This document shows positions 20,840 through 32,310 of a stretch of DNA of 64,000 bases, piece after piece (positions within the stretch are counted from its first letter, which is position 1; every line of letters starts with the position of its first letter). The notes under the pieces are model-generated. The model was not told where the DNA came from and ran no database searches. It worked only from the letters and a program-made list of their open reading frames with translations. The position numbers were made by a program, and so were the translations under genes. The DNA comes from Sialis fuliginosa (Eukaryota > Arthropoda > Insecta > Megaloptera > Sialidae): NCBI GenBank assembly GCA_961205875.1, contig OY540812.1:29955098-30019097 (forward strand), read 5' to 3'.

Positions 20840-21745
20840 AAAAATTATAGATTGCTAAATTCTCATCAAAAAATGTTTTATCCATTTTTTTAAAACAAGT
20901 GTTTTCGTGGTGGACCGCGGGGATATTACGGCTATGTATTTGCATACGGTATGACGCACTCTATGGCAATAGTCCGAACTATTTGTACGTGAAAAAATTA
21001 CAGGACATAAATTAATAATTCGGGCAAGACATACACGAGTGTATGCCATAAGGGTTCCGAAGTACGTACTACGTGAAATGTTTGGACCCACTTACAGGTG
21101 CATTTTTCAGTTAAAGTTAAAATATAAAAATGTGTCAAGTTCTACTAATTAAGATATATATTTTGACATACCACATGCCTAGATATCAAAATAAAAAATT
21201 CTATGACGCCCCTCCTTATAATTCCAAAATTTAAAATTATATTGTTGACTTTAGTATTTGTCGTTGGTAGTCCCACGAAAGCCTCGTTACCCAATTTTTT
21301 TCAGATTTTTTAAGCCAGTAGTTACAGAGTTACAGGGGTGGGGGGACAAAATAAAACACTGCTTTTAGCCCCCTGCAGGCGCCATTTTTGAATTAGAAAA
21401 AAAATAAAAATATGATCATGTTCTACGAATTGAGATGTACATTTTGACATACCACATGCTTAGATAAGAAAATAATTTTTTTTAATTCTCTTACACCCCT
21501 CCCTATTATTCCAAAATTTAAAATTATATTGTTGACTTTAGTATTTGCTTTAGCTCCTTATTTCCTCCCCTGAGAAATAATTTATTCACTAAATTTGTAC
21601 ATATTTTACTAGAGGGTGTCATTTTACATGTTCAGTAAAAATTTCAAGTTTCTAGCTTATATAGTTTATGTGCTATTTGGCTTTGAGTGAAAAGGACGAA
21701 CGACAAAGTGAGATTAATAGGGTCTCTTCGGAACCCTAAAAAGTA
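20840..21745. repeat. Repeat containing a ~295 bp internal direct duplication
   Basis: CCAAAATTTAAAATTATATT followed by GTTGACTTTAGTATTTG occurs near 21224 and 21519, and TTTTGACATACCACATGC near 21161 and 21441. The two halves are therefore tandem diverged copies with spacing of about 280-295 bases. The right end reads GGGTCTCTTCGGAACCCT. The minus-strand open frame 20855-21091 has no recognisable domain. Confidence 0.5.
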
Positions 21746-22606
21746 GAAAATTCTCTATAAGACGTGTTAATCGGATATATTAAAAAAATCATTTTTAATC
21801 AATTTTAATCTAGTGATTTATGAAAAATAACCATTCATGTCCAATTTTGTGTTCATAATCTATAATTAAGCTCTTGCAATGTTATTTAATGGTTCTACTA
21901 AAATAAACTATGTACATGTTGAGTAGGAAAGAGAGAAAAATTGTGTTAAATTGACATAGTTAATTAATCGAATAGTTAAATTTTAATTAATTGTTAAATA
22001 TAGATTTAACAATTAATCAAAAAGTAACTATTCGAAACAAAATCACCCTGTTTAATGTATGAAGTGTACTTATGTTATAAATATGACTAAACACTAAAAT
22101 TAAAAATATTTATAGGCTGTACACATGTTTTTTATTCTTTTTTTGCTGGAAAAACGTCTATTCATACTAGCGCAGAATCTCTTGATAGCTAAATGCAAAC
22201 CTTCAAACTAAAAAAAACTGGAAAGAATAGATTCATAATAAAATTTCGTATTGTAAACAATTTATTATTATTTTTATAAAAGAAGAACAGCATAAGATTA
22301 ATATATGGTTTGATGTACAATAATACTTTTCATGTTCCTATCTTGATGCGGATCTTTTATAAAACAAAAAATAATTGCGCCGAAACAATTTTTCTTGTTA
22401 TCGTCTAATATTCGTTGATTTTGACTTCCAATTATACGAAAATTGTATAATTTAGTAAATAATAATATAATTATTGCTTAAAATTCTAAATTTTATGACG
22501 AATCTATTCATTCCCATCCATGTTCTCCGTATTAACTCAATACATTTATTTGAACAAGCTAATACTTACATTAATTGAATAAACAACCATAGATGAATAT
22601 TAACTG

Positions 22607-23073
22607 CAGGGCCGTCATTATAGGGTCGGGGGCCCTGGGGTACGAAGTGACCGAGGGCCCCCCAGAATATGCAAAAATAAAAATTGAAGACTTTTTTTTT
22701 GTTTTGACAATCTCAAAGTGTTTAATTTTTTTTCACATATCTTACTAATTATTATAATTTCTTACTAAAGCGTCGATTACATTGAGCGAGTTTACAAGCT
22801 AACAAGCCAGCTTTTTTTACAAGCTGCTTGTAAACTCGCTCAGTGTAATCATGTTCACTAGTTAACAAGCCAGCTTTTTTACAAGCCAGCTTGTAAAAAA
22901 GCTGGCTTGTTAGCTTGTAAACTCGCTCAATGTAATCGACACTTAAACAAAAAAAAGGTCATTAAATAAAACATTTTCAAAAACCAAATAAAAATAAAAA
23001 TTTTACGCTGACGCGGGCCCCCCCCTACCCTCGGGGGCCTCTGGGCACTACCCCGGTGGTAGTTACGACCCTG
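22607..23073. mobile_element. hAT-type MITE with CAGGGCCGT ends, carrying a nested hairpin
   Basis: The ends CAGGGCCGTCATTATAGG and ACTACGACCCTG-type (GTAGTTACGACCCTG) are inverted. They are flanked by near-identical 8-mers ATTAACTG (22599-22606) and GTTAACTG (23074-23081). Both subterminal regions are G/C-rich (GGGGGCCCTGGGG, GCGGGCCCCCCCC). A perfect-armed hairpin element is inserted at 22772-22940. Confidence 0.8.
22772..22940. mobile_element. Nested near-perfect palindromic MITE
   Basis: GTCGATTACATTGAGCGAG at the left is exactly inverted at the right, and the match continues through TTTACAAGCTAACAAGCCAG. The middle contains further inverted copies of CAAGCCAGCTTTTTTACAAG and a second TTGTAAACTCGCTCAGTGTA end. 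This gives a palindrome within a palindrome and suggests one copy inserted in or rearranged with another. Confidence 0.85.
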
Positions 23074-23174
23074 GTTAACTGTCAAAATCGAATTCAACAA
23101 CACTTAACCTATTTTTGTTATAAAACTATAACTATGTATTACTTATTGTTAGTATTAGCAATGTTTTTAATTAC

Positions 23175-23276
23175 CTTGGGTTCTTCCTTATAATGTACAG
23201 AAAATTCGTCATAAATTTCAATATCCTGCAAAAGATTGACATCTTCTTCTATATTTTCTTGTTTCACGTGAAACAT
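23175..23276 (-). CDS. C2H2 zinc-finger protein, exon 1
   Basis: The coding part of exon 1 is 34 codons, starting ATG at 23276 (MFHVKQENIEEDVN...) and ending ...YKEEPK before a GTAATT donor at 23169-23174. The phase-0 end fits exon 2 at 18737 exactly. The residues are acidic with a VKQE motif, typical of N-termini of insect zinc-finger factors; no ZAD domain or other N-terminal domain is present. The start is the first ATG in frame. Transcription begins further right, probably between 23277 and 23560. The gene lies wholly within an intron of the ferlin gene, on the same strand, and needs its own promoter. Confidence 0.75.
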
Positions 23277-23579
23277 TTTCACACACTTTCAATTTTAAGG
23301 TACAATTTCACAATAAAAATTAAAACTGAACTACGTTAGCCAAACAATAGTAGAACACAGAATAAAGATCTGACAAGCTGGATATTATTCCACAGAATAA
23401 TAAACATAATGAACATAATTAAACACATCATTAGTGTAACCAGTGTAACATTACGAAGTAGGCGGATCTGATTGGTTGGGTGCATATTTACTCGGCACCA
23501 ATCACATGCCAGTATACGAATATTTGAAATCCACATACTTAATATGTTTTCTGTTTACATACATATTATTAGAATTTAG

Positions 23580-24780
23580 CGTAACCATTGAGTAAAAAAT
23601 AAGAGATCAGTGGCGAGGCGTGATATTTTTAATAAGGGAAGCATATTTTGTAAAATAAGTCAAAATGTTTCATAAAAATAAATAAGTAAATAAGTAGGTA
23701 ATAACCGTTTTAACAATGGGCTTATCGACCCCCTCGCCCATTAAAAAATCTAGTTATGAAACACCTTAAATTCAAACTTTTACTTTTTAAAATATATTCT
23801 ATTTGATGTGAATATTATTATGTTTATTGTTAGAAATAACGGTTACTGAACGAGTGATAATCAATATAACACAACAATAGATTAAATCACACAATAAACA
23901 TTATTATTTAAAAATGAAAAGTAAACGACAACTTCACATAACATCGTTTTTCATTTATCGATATTTTTCTATTTGAAAAACTAATTGCTCATTACACAAA
24001 AATTTTTTTCTAATGAACTATATAAAAATGCATAAGATTATCAAAGTATTTTATTTTTAATAAAAATATAAAAATTAAAAAAAAAACACGAATAATATAT
24101 TTTTGTTACCTATACAACCTATTAAATTATAAAAATATCTAACTAAAATGAACAATAACAACAATATAAGCAATATAAGCATGAACAATCGAACGACAAC
24201 ATATATACTGCACTATATAATAGATTGCCTATATACAATGTTAAATTTTCCGTAAGGACAGGTTATGCAGAATCATCCAGTGCATAACCAGTCGGTATTT
24301 TAAACAATTAATTCATACCTAAGAATTTTTACATTTTGTTTGTTTTTTTTCTTAATTAAATAAACAAAATAGAGTTTAAATTTACATTTACTAATATAAA
24401 TAAGCAAATCCGCTAATAAAAGGGCATTAATTATTATTATTAATTCAACAGGCAAGCAAATATTTCAGTATATATTAAACAAAAAATAAACATGATAGAG
24501 CAGTGCAAGCAAGGTGTGTCTCTCTCTGGAGCATGCGAATTCGCATAGACGCGTCTCTCTCTCTATCTGATTCAGTTATGCTAGAAGTACGACGTGTATG
24601 CATGTGTTTGCATAGGTGTATTTCGTATAGGTTTACAGTTTATTTAATTCTGTGGTATTATAGTTTTATAATTGAGCGTGTAAATTAATATTAAATGCTA
24701 TTTTTGATTTTTGGATAATGTTCGATTTGCGCATTTATTTATTAATTGAAAAAACAGTTTTGTATTAATTTGCCCATAAA
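23580..24780. other. Unassigned stretch upstream of the zinc-finger gene
   Basis: AT-rich sequence; at 24515-24560 there is a TC-rich patch with GTCTCTCTCTCTCTATC. No conserved promoter element can be pointed to with confidence and no gene is seen. Confidence 0.4.
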
Positions 24781-24786
24781 GTAATG

Positions 24787-25609
24787 TCCGGTATTATAAA
24801 GGACCTAACAAAATTTGTTAGCTAGCAATTACATTCAAATGGGGTATTAATTCTGTACTAGTATCTATAGATTAGTTATGGAATTTAGAGCAGTGACACT
24901 TCAACTAATTGTAACACAGTTGGCATGTTAGACCGTACAAAATAATTTTCATAACATCACCACTGTTTTAATACCGTTTGTATTTACCTACAACGCGTGC
25001 GCGAAACTTGTCAAAGTCATCAACAAACTCCAAAAGAACTGTCATATAAGTTTGATATCTCAGTTGAAAGTGCTTGCTAGCCTACAAATTTGTTAGGTCC
25101 TTTACAGTGTTGCCAGAACGTACTTTTTAGTACGGTTTTCGTACTATTCATGACCCGACCGCACCAAAATCGTACCTCAGCTCTGACCGTACCTTTTGCC
25201 CCACAATGATTTTTACAAGTTTTTATTCAGCTTCACTACGTAAAAAAATAATTTTTTATTATGAATAACACCAATAAAAATAAAAGTAAAAACAAAACGT
25301 ACTTTAATTTTTCGTCTATATTTACTTTTCAGTATTTTTTTAACGAAACATAAAGGGCGTTCCGAGGGGCGTCCATTAAATACTTGATAATTGATGACTT
25401 TTAACACAAAATAAAAAAAAATATAATTAAATAAAAAATAATAATTTAAATACAACATTTGTAGTATCAGGGGTTGGGGGCGACAAAAAAAATTATTTAA
25501 TCACAACAGTTTGAAACCGTACCTTTTTGTCAAATTCCGTACCATTTTGGTAAGCCTATCGTACATTTTAGGGAGTTCATACTGACAACATTGGTCCTTT
25601 ATGATACCA
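24787..25609. mobile_element. MITE with TCCGGTATTATAAA ends, copy 2, interrupted by a hAT element
   Basis: The left end TCCGGTATTATAAAGGACCT and the body AAATGGGGTATTAATTCTGT match 18916-19149. The right end (GGTCCTTTA-TGATACC) is displaced to 25594-25606 by the hAT insertion at 25105-25593. Removing the insertion restores a ~330 bp element. Confidence 0.75.
25105..25593. mobile_element. Nested hAT element with CAGTGTTGCC end
   Basis: It begins CAGTGTTGCCAGAACGTAC and ends GTTCATACTGACAACATTG, an imperfect inverted pair typical of hAT elements. It is flanked by a perfect 8-bp duplication GTCCTTTA (25097-25104 and 25594-25601). Repeated words CGTACCTTTT / CGTACCATTTT lie inside both ends. Minus-strand frames (25213-25458, 25501-25725) lack any transposase motif. 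Confidence 0.9.
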
Positions 25610-26870
25610 AGGGAAGCACTGCTTCCATGGACGCTTCGCCATAAATTTTTGTAATTTGTAATTTTTTTTCTGTTATACCCCCTCCGAGAAGTTAGGCTGT
25701 ATACGCGCCTGATCATTTCGTACAAAATTGTTATTCCCTATAATCAATAGGTATATTACGACAATCATGGAATTATACATTTCCTTATGATTTTATGCTA
25801 TACATATTGTGATATAATTCAAGAAATTACAGACACAGTAATGACAATGTCATTATTTGATATATTACATGGAATATAGAATTGATGTATTGATTTAAAT
25901 TACATTTGAGTTTAATATTATCAGAAATGAAGTTTATTATCTAAACGTGTACTTGCATGTATTATACCGCGTGTTTACACCAAAAAGACAAAACATCATG
26001 ACCCCCACAACTTGTGACGGTCCCCCAGACTGGAATTGTTGGCGTCCCCCCTAAGAATTTTTTTTCGATGTTTGAATTACCTTTTTTAGGTCTTTCAAAA
26101 AGAAAAGAAAATTTCATAGGCATGTTTTTCAAGTATTTCAATTAAAAATATTAGTTCGTAAATACCAAAATCAATTACGTTTTTTTGCTCGCCGCGCCGA
26201 GCCCTCTTTAGTCCCGGGCCCCAGGACTAGCGTGCTGTCAGCCCCCTCTCCATGTAGGGCCATGCAAAACAGTATTTTTTTTTACAAAATAAAATAACCC
26301 TATACATTTTTAAAAGTTTAAAAACACTATGTTGCTATTTAGATTTTTGGTCAAACATGGCAAATACATATTATTTCTCATTTCTTTTAAGTTATATTGT
26401 AAAAAGATAAAAAATTAGAAGCTATTATTAATTTTAATTAGACACAAATAAGTTTAGATACCATAGTTAGAAATTCAGAAATATTGTTAATATTATTATA
26501 TTAATATAACATATATAATAATAATATTATTAATACCAATCCCTGTATCAAATTTTATAACTACATATGTAGCACAATGGATTCTCTATAGATATTAAAT
26601 AAACACTAATTTTGGGTAAAAGACTTAAGCTCCCTCACGTAGAATAGGCATGATGCCTAATTTTTAAAAACTATTTTATGATCATCTTACGTGTCTAATA
26701 TTTCCAAAAAAATACTTATTTCTGCAGAAAATAAAGGTTAAATCACAATAATTGACTCTTTTAAAATTAATTTTAAATTTGACGCCTAAACGCTCGCAGG
26801 TGCCATGGCGCATTTTTGACGTCACGCCTATGTTAACACTCCTTGTCAACTATAATAAATCCTTGTTCCA
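25610..26870. other. Intronic stretch with a C-rich transposon fragment
   Basis: The segment 25980-26270 carries GACGGTCCCCCAGACTGG, GCGTCCCCCCTAAG and GAGCCCTCTTTAGTCCCGGG, resembling 40080-40140 (CACCGAGCCCTCTTAGTGCC). It looks like a decayed hAT-type element. A long AT palindrome lies at about 26490-26535. No gene. Confidence 0.4.
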
Positions 26871-27394
26871 TTGCTAACGTTTCTTTTGGTAACACAAAAC
26901 TGAGCAAATTGATAATTTAAAACCACAAAATAATTTATAAACAGTGCAGATATTAATGAAACAAAAATGATGTTTACTTAGCCGTGACGCGTCATCCACA
27001 CTGACTGGTGTTTTATCTAACATGGCGGATTGCTGTATTTTGTGTTTTATTTTAACAAAAATCATATTAATTTCGCTTTTAATATAAAAATAAATACATT
27101 TTTTAGAATCTTTTTAACCTATTTCATTATTAAAAATCATAATTTCAGTGATACTTCAGTGATAGCTATTTCTGGACATAGGTTCACATAAGGTTTTTTA
27201 TTTAAAATTACAACCTCGATCTACTGTTAAATTTTTTTTACACTAATTGTAAATCATTATGTATAATTATTAAATTCAAACGGCTGTCAATTTTTTTCCT
27301 CGACGCATATGGATGAAAATTAATTAATTAAAAAATAATTAAAATGAATACTAAAAAAATAAATAATAATTTTAATATTCATTTGTTTACATAC

Positions 27395-27581
27395 CTCATT
27401 GTAATACGGACAGTTGGTACTCTCTTTAACACTAGTATATTTCTTTGTGTCCCCGACTTGCACGCACACCACTGGGTCCATATTCAAGCCTGCCAACTGC
27501 CGAGCCTCGACTATAGTTACACAAACCTGGAAATCTTGAGCCTTTAAGATCGATTGGACTGTACTGACTTGCTCCCGTAGT
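27395..27581 (-). CDS. Otoferlin-like ferlin, exon encoding the start of C2B
   Basis: This 187-bp exon has a CAG acceptor (ending 27582) and a GTATGT donor (27389-27394). It starts by completing a codon split with the exon at 31856-32310 (AA + A gives Lys). It then reads [20 protein letters not shown], followed by [20 protein letters not shown] and ends [11 protein letters not shown]. The stretch from [12 protein letters not shown] to NCPYYNE matches the first beta strands of vertebrate otoferlin C2B almost residue for residue ([28 protein letters not shown]), which fixes the gene identity. C2 domains bind phospholipid and often Ca2+; C2B contributes to SNARE and membrane contacts in otoferlin. 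Confidence 0.95.
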
Positions 27582-28750
27582 CTGGAAGCAATAACACATA
27601 TTTTAAGTTACATTCTAAGTTACATAATAAAAATATCAAGTGAATAAAAAACCTCAGCTGTTTGGCCACATAGAACTCTGGAACTATAATACCCTTTACC
27701 GACATTTAAGCGTTTATAGTGCCTATCCGGATTTTACAAAGAAGTGATTGATTTGTTCATCGAAAAATCATTTTTTTAACAACTTTTAAGCGATGGCACT
27801 TAACAGAACGGAGGCCGACACCATTTTGACCTTGAAAATCTATTATATGTGATTTAATAAGAGCTGATTATAGCGCCGCCAAAACGGTACGGCGCGGACA
27901 GGCGTTTAAAAAAACGCTTTGCTGGCGTGTAAGACGACGGCTTCAATATAGAAAAAACGGTGTCCACCCGGCACTTGGATTTTATGCAAATGATACAGTA
28001 ACGTTCTCCGTTCACCGACTTAAAAAAGGAGGAATTTTTTAATTCGAAAAAATATATTTTTATGTATGTAGGGCATAACTCCGACAAATATGCACCGATT
28101 TGGACGATCTTTGTTTGTTTGAAATAATATACTTCCTAGGTGGTCCCATATAAATTTTATGAGAATCTGACCATGGACTTCAAAGATACCTACGCCATTT
28201 AAAAGAGAAAAATAAACTTAAAAAAAAAATAGTTTTTGAAGTCAGTGTCAAGCCAATAAAAGACTTTTTCAAATATAAAAAAATAAAACCGACTTGTTTT
28301 TAATTATTATATACTTTTCAGTTTTTTAAGATTTTTTTGAAGTCGTTTTTATTTTTTCTTAAAAAGTTTTTTATAATTGATATTTACATCTTCGGGATTA
28401 GTGACATATAATCACATATAAACACAGTTCAACTTTTTTCACTTGACGCTAGAATTCAAAATCTATCACGTAACTTGTGCACGTGACTACTTTTAACGCT
28501 AGAACGAGCGACGAGTGTTAACATGAAAAGGCACTGAACCTGACAGTGTCTAATATAGCAATAAAAATAGTTTTTTCAAAACATCTCGTTAATTAATGAT
28601 TTGATATAATAATATGGAATTGCTTTGAACAGAAGTAACTACTTTACTTTTTACTTTCTTTTTTGTCCATCTGTCTGTCCGCCAAGAACTCTTTTCTCAG
28701 CGAAGGCTAGATATATCAAGTTGAAATTAATATCAAATATGTTTGATGAT
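27582..28750. other. Ferlin intron, right of C2B exon
   Basis: No gene. A fragment near 28014 (ACCGACTTAAAAAAGGAGGA) and the sequence to 28310 belong to the accgacttc-type repeat also near 6803 and 10082. Confidence 0.45.
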
Positions 28751-28754
28751 TATA

Positions 28755-28845
28755 AGATGATGATTACTACCATTTCTGAATATTAATCTATATACATTTA
28801 ACTGTCTTACAGCGTGATTTGATGACCATCGGCCAATAGGTGTTC
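28755..28845. repeat. Left part of a family R copy split by the 160 bp array
   Basis: The segment (GATTACTACCATTTCTGAAT through TCGGCCAATAGGTGTTC) matches 5738-5818. The family resumes at 30308, so about 1.46 kb including the array is inserted or has replaced internal sequence. Confidence 0.65.
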
Positions 28846-28978
28846 AAAAATTTGGATGTTCGCTTTTATATGTCGTTTTTTTGGTATCGCACACCTTTTT
28901 TTTGTATGTGGCTGTGTAATTCATGAACAGACAGACGAATTTTCGATTCAGGGAGTCTCAGTTAATTTTCGAGGCCTC

Positions 28979-30045
28979 CTTCGGCTATAATTAAGAAATT
29001 AAAATTGATAATTTAACATATAAGTTGAATAGTTAATATGTCAGCTTGGTGCGATCGAGCAGACTCCAGTTTTTTTTTTAAATATAGCTTACACCATTAT
29101 CTTTAAGACTATCTAATGCCCTAAGACCTTCGAGACCGCCTTTGGCTGTTATTAAGAAACTTAAATTGAAAATTTTACAAATAAGTTGAATAGTTAATAA
29201 GTCAGCTTGGCACGATCGAGCAGACTCTAGTTTTTTTTTTAAATATAGCTTACACCATTATCTTTAAGACTAACTAATGCCCGAAGACCTTCGAAACCGT
29301 CTTCGGCTATTATTAAGAAATTTAAATTGAAAATTTAACAAATAAGTTGAATAGTTAATATGTCAGCTTGGCGCAATCGAGCAAACTCCAGTTTTTTTTT
29401 AAATATAGCTTACACCATTATCTTTAAGACTATCTAATGCCCGAAGACCTTCGAAACCGTCTTCGGCTATTATTAAGAAATTTAAATTGAAAATTTAACA
29501 AATAAGTTGAATAGTTAATATGTCAGCTTGGCGCAATCGAGCAAACTCCAGTTTTTTTTTAAATATAGCTTACACCATTATCTTTAAGACTATCTAATGC
29601 CCTAAGACCTTCGAGACCGCCTTCGGCTATTATTAAGAAATTTAAATTGAAAATTTTACAAATAAGTTGAATAGTTAATATGTCAGCTTGGCGCGATCGA
29701 GCAGACTCCAGTTTTTTTTTTTAATATAGCTTACACCATTATCTTTAAGACTATCTAATGCCCGAAGACCTTCGAAACCGCCTTCGGCTATTATTAAGAA
29801 ATTTAAATTGAAAATTTTACAAATAAGTTGAATAGTTAATATGTCAGCTTGGCGCGATCGAGCAGACTCTAGTTTTTTTTAAATATAGCTTACACCATTA
29901 TCTTTAAGACTATTTAATGCCCGAAGACCGTCGAGACCGCCTTCGGCTATTATTAAGAAATTAAAATTGATAATTTAACAAATAAGTTGAATAGTTAATA
30001 TGTCAGCTTGGCACGATCCTACAGATTCCAATAAAAAAATTATTT
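28979..30045. repeat. Tandem array of seven ~160 bp units
   Basis: The word CTTCGGCTATTATTAAG, or a near variant, begins at 28979, 29140, 29301, 29461, 29621, 29782 and 29941, so spacings are 159-161 bases. Each unit contains ACAAATAAGTTGAATAGTTAA, GTCAGCTTGGCGC, GATCGAGCAGACTCCAG, a T-run, AATATAGCTTACACCATTAT and GCCCGAAGACCTTCG. Units differ by a few percent. The first and last units are the most diverged. There is no coding frame. Confidence 0.95.
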
Positions 30046-30307
30046 TTTTAGGTGTGTCACGTGTGAACATGAAATTACTAAATATACTTTAAAAAATAAT
30101 CAGTTTTATGTTGATAAACATAATATGTTTATTAATATAATATAATTATAATATTATTTTATTATACTATAATCTTTTAGCGGTTGCATATATTCCACCG
30201 TTTGAACACCGTTCAATTACGAACATAAATCATATGCGTGCGCACACCCAAATAATGTATTGCCAACAAACAAAAATATGAAATCTGTGTGTACGTCGGA
30301 TACTAAA

Positions 30308-30602
30308 GTTTCGCCGTAGTACATATCATTTTGTAATCATTAGCAAGTGTCCATCACTGCGTGCTCATTACTGATTTTACTTTTGCCATTACTGGAGAAG
30401 AAAACATGAACAAAATAAAAGGCTATAATTAAAAAAAAAAAACTATATTTGCGGACTTTAGTAATTCAATTGATTACATAAAGAGTTACTTACTTGTTTT
30501 ATTAGTAATATGAGTTCATGATAATTACAAAAAACAAGTTCATTTATCCAAAAAAAACGAAAACTTGCTCTTGTAGCGGCCATAACTGGTGCCTTTACCT
30601 TA
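30308..30602. repeat. Right part of the split family R copy
   Basis: GCCGTAGTACATATCATTTT to GGTGCCTTTACCTTA corresponds to 5933-6219, including CATCACTGCGTGCTCATTAC and TATATTTGCGGACTTTAGTA. Confidence 0.75.
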
Positions 30603-30654
30603 CCAATTTGAAATGAATTTCAAATACTAGGTTTAAGTTTTATAGTACAGCCTC

Positions 30655-30955
30655 ATAATCCTGTAAAAAATCAATTTTCTAACTCAATGCAATAAAAAGA
30701 TACGGCCTTTCAAAACGTATTTCTATACTGACTCACTGATCATCAAAACCTACACGATATTTTCCGCAAGAAGGAAGGTCTCATAGCATAAGTAAAGGAC
30801 AAATCTGGAAATCATTAATTTCTAATTGGAATTATAACGTGACAAACTTAATTTTGCGGTTTCTTCCATATAGCGTCTACGTAAATACGCCTACACACAA
30901 AGACACCTTGGGAATCCGGTCCATTGTCTTCGTAACTAACTGTTGTCAATAATTA
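30655..30955 (-). repeat. Family X, copy 1 (reverse of 37260-37745)
   Basis: GCAATAAAAAGATACGGCCT, AAGAAGGAAGGTCTCATAGC-type and ACACACAAAGACACCTTGG are inverted counterparts of GCCGTATCTTTTTATTGC, GAGACCTTCCTTCGTGCC and CCAAGGCGTCTTTGTGTG in the second copy. It is non-coding. Confidence 0.6.
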
Positions 30956-31044
30956 AGTTTTATATAACAGTGCGGAAATCTAATGGCGCGAATTCTATTC
31001 GCATTTGTCCGTCATGTTTATTTCAAACTTTGTTTTTTTCAACA

Positions 31045-31710
31045 ATTGCTTTCTCGCTATATCGAAGATATGAGAAGCTTTGTGATAGTTTTAGAATGAG
31101 ACAAAAAATTTTTTCTCCTATTTGTAATATTTTAAATTGATCTTTCCGTTTCGCGTTAAGACAAACATTTTTTTTCCGTGTCTGTCCGTCTGTCCCTTGA
31201 ATCATTGTCACACGCATAACTCATGAACCACTGAACCGATATTGTTGAAACTTGGTCAGATGGTTGGGTCTGGCTTGAGCATGGTTCCATTTCAAAATCA
31301 TTAAAATCGTATGAAAGGGGGAGGGGTAATTTAATTTCCTATAATATAGGTCTACAACGTTTGTTGTAAAATACTCCCTTACAAAGATTTATCTCAATTT
31401 GCTTTTAAAAATCGTGTTTTGTTTTTTTTTAAATTGATATTAACTTTGATATATTAAATGTAATTTTGACGTTTGCATAAATTTAGATTTAGATTGAAAT
31501 TGTCAAAAAATAAAAAATATACGAAAAAAAGGAAAAAATCTTCGAACTAATATTTTTTAGTAAAATTGTATAAAAATTAAACGGTTAACCAATGCTAGAC
31601 AATTTATCTGAGCACTTTATTGGTTTTTATTTAAATTGTTTAATAATTCACTACCTTTGGTGAATTTGGTACGTGGAATTACATGCATTTACATGGCAGA
31701 TATTTTTTTT
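31045..31710 (+). repeat. Family T, copy 1
   Basis: It shares AATTTGATATTTCCGTTTC-type sequence, GACAAACATTTTTTTTCCGT, GAATC-TTGTCAC-CGCATAA, GATGGTTGGGTCTGGCTTGA and the right end (CCTTTGGTGAATTTGG) with 36258-37000 and, inverted, with 40225-40930. Short opposing open frames here (30943-31140, 31023-31217) are incidental. Confidence 0.65.
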
Positions 31711-31855
31711 TTGTGGTAACTATTAAACTGTTCATCAAATTTTAATACGTAAAACTAGTCTATATAATGAACATTTTAACATGATGATATATAGTTCCGG
31801 AATACTATGTCGCCAAAAAGTTGATGTTTTTTTATTCAACCATGAGTCAACTCAC

Positions 31856-32310
31856 TTAGCAGCCTTTTTACTGACAGCTCCTTCAATCAACATTCCCGAC
31901 TGTATGCTATCATTATCCGAGGAAATTGAAGTCTGACTTACAGCTCTCGACACCGTTGCCGTCTCCGGTGTTCCCGCTCTAATTAGAGCCCTCCTCTCAT
32001 CATCCCCGTCGCCCTCGCCGTCGGTACTGTCCCGTGACGACGCCGAGGTTGCGCGTCTCGATTTCCCGCCTAGCCGCATGAGACTGCGCAGCGTAGAGCT
32101 ACGCTTTCTTCCACGCGCTCTGGCCGCAGCCTCTTCGTCGATAGCTGCGGCGTTTGCTGCTAGACTGCGCTCGAGACTGGCTATGTTGCGTTCTATGTCC
32201 ATCAACATCTGGTTCTCGTCGTCAGCCGATGCGCCGGTACCGTAGGTCATCGCGCTCGAGGAACTTGCCATGTCGGGGATTGTGTAGCTTACCTCGAACT
32301 CTACGGTTAT
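31856..32310 (-). CDS. Otoferlin-like ferlin, exon with end of C2A and a long linker
   Basis: This 455-bp exon is markedly richer in GC than its surroundings. It follows a TTCCAG acceptor (32311-32312) and ends at a GTGAGT donor (31850-31855), phase 0 to phase 2; the phase-2 end is required to join the exon at 27581. It starts ITVEFEVSYTIPD, the last strand of C2A, then encodes ~138 residues of linker. The linker has a Ser-rich start, a helical, probably coiled-coil segment (ENQMLMDIERNIASLERSL), a basic patch (ARARGRKRSS), an acidic patch (DGEGDGDDE) and a Ser/Thr-rich tail ending VSKKAAK. The linker is not recognisably conserved and is likely disordered. Reading through the donor gives an immediate TGA, which supports splicing here. 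Two further donor-like sites lie inside the exon (see findings). Confidence 0.93.

Noticed and set aside
20855-21091. Minus-strand 78-codon frame
   Set aside because: It lies in a repeat with an internal duplication and has no recognisable domain or splice context.
27344-27547. Plus-strand open frame over the C2B exon
   Set aside because: It is the antisense shadow of a well-supported minus-strand ferlin exon.
28979-30045. CRISPR-like array
   Set aside because: Whole 160-bp units repeat without unique spacers, and the context is eukaryotic.
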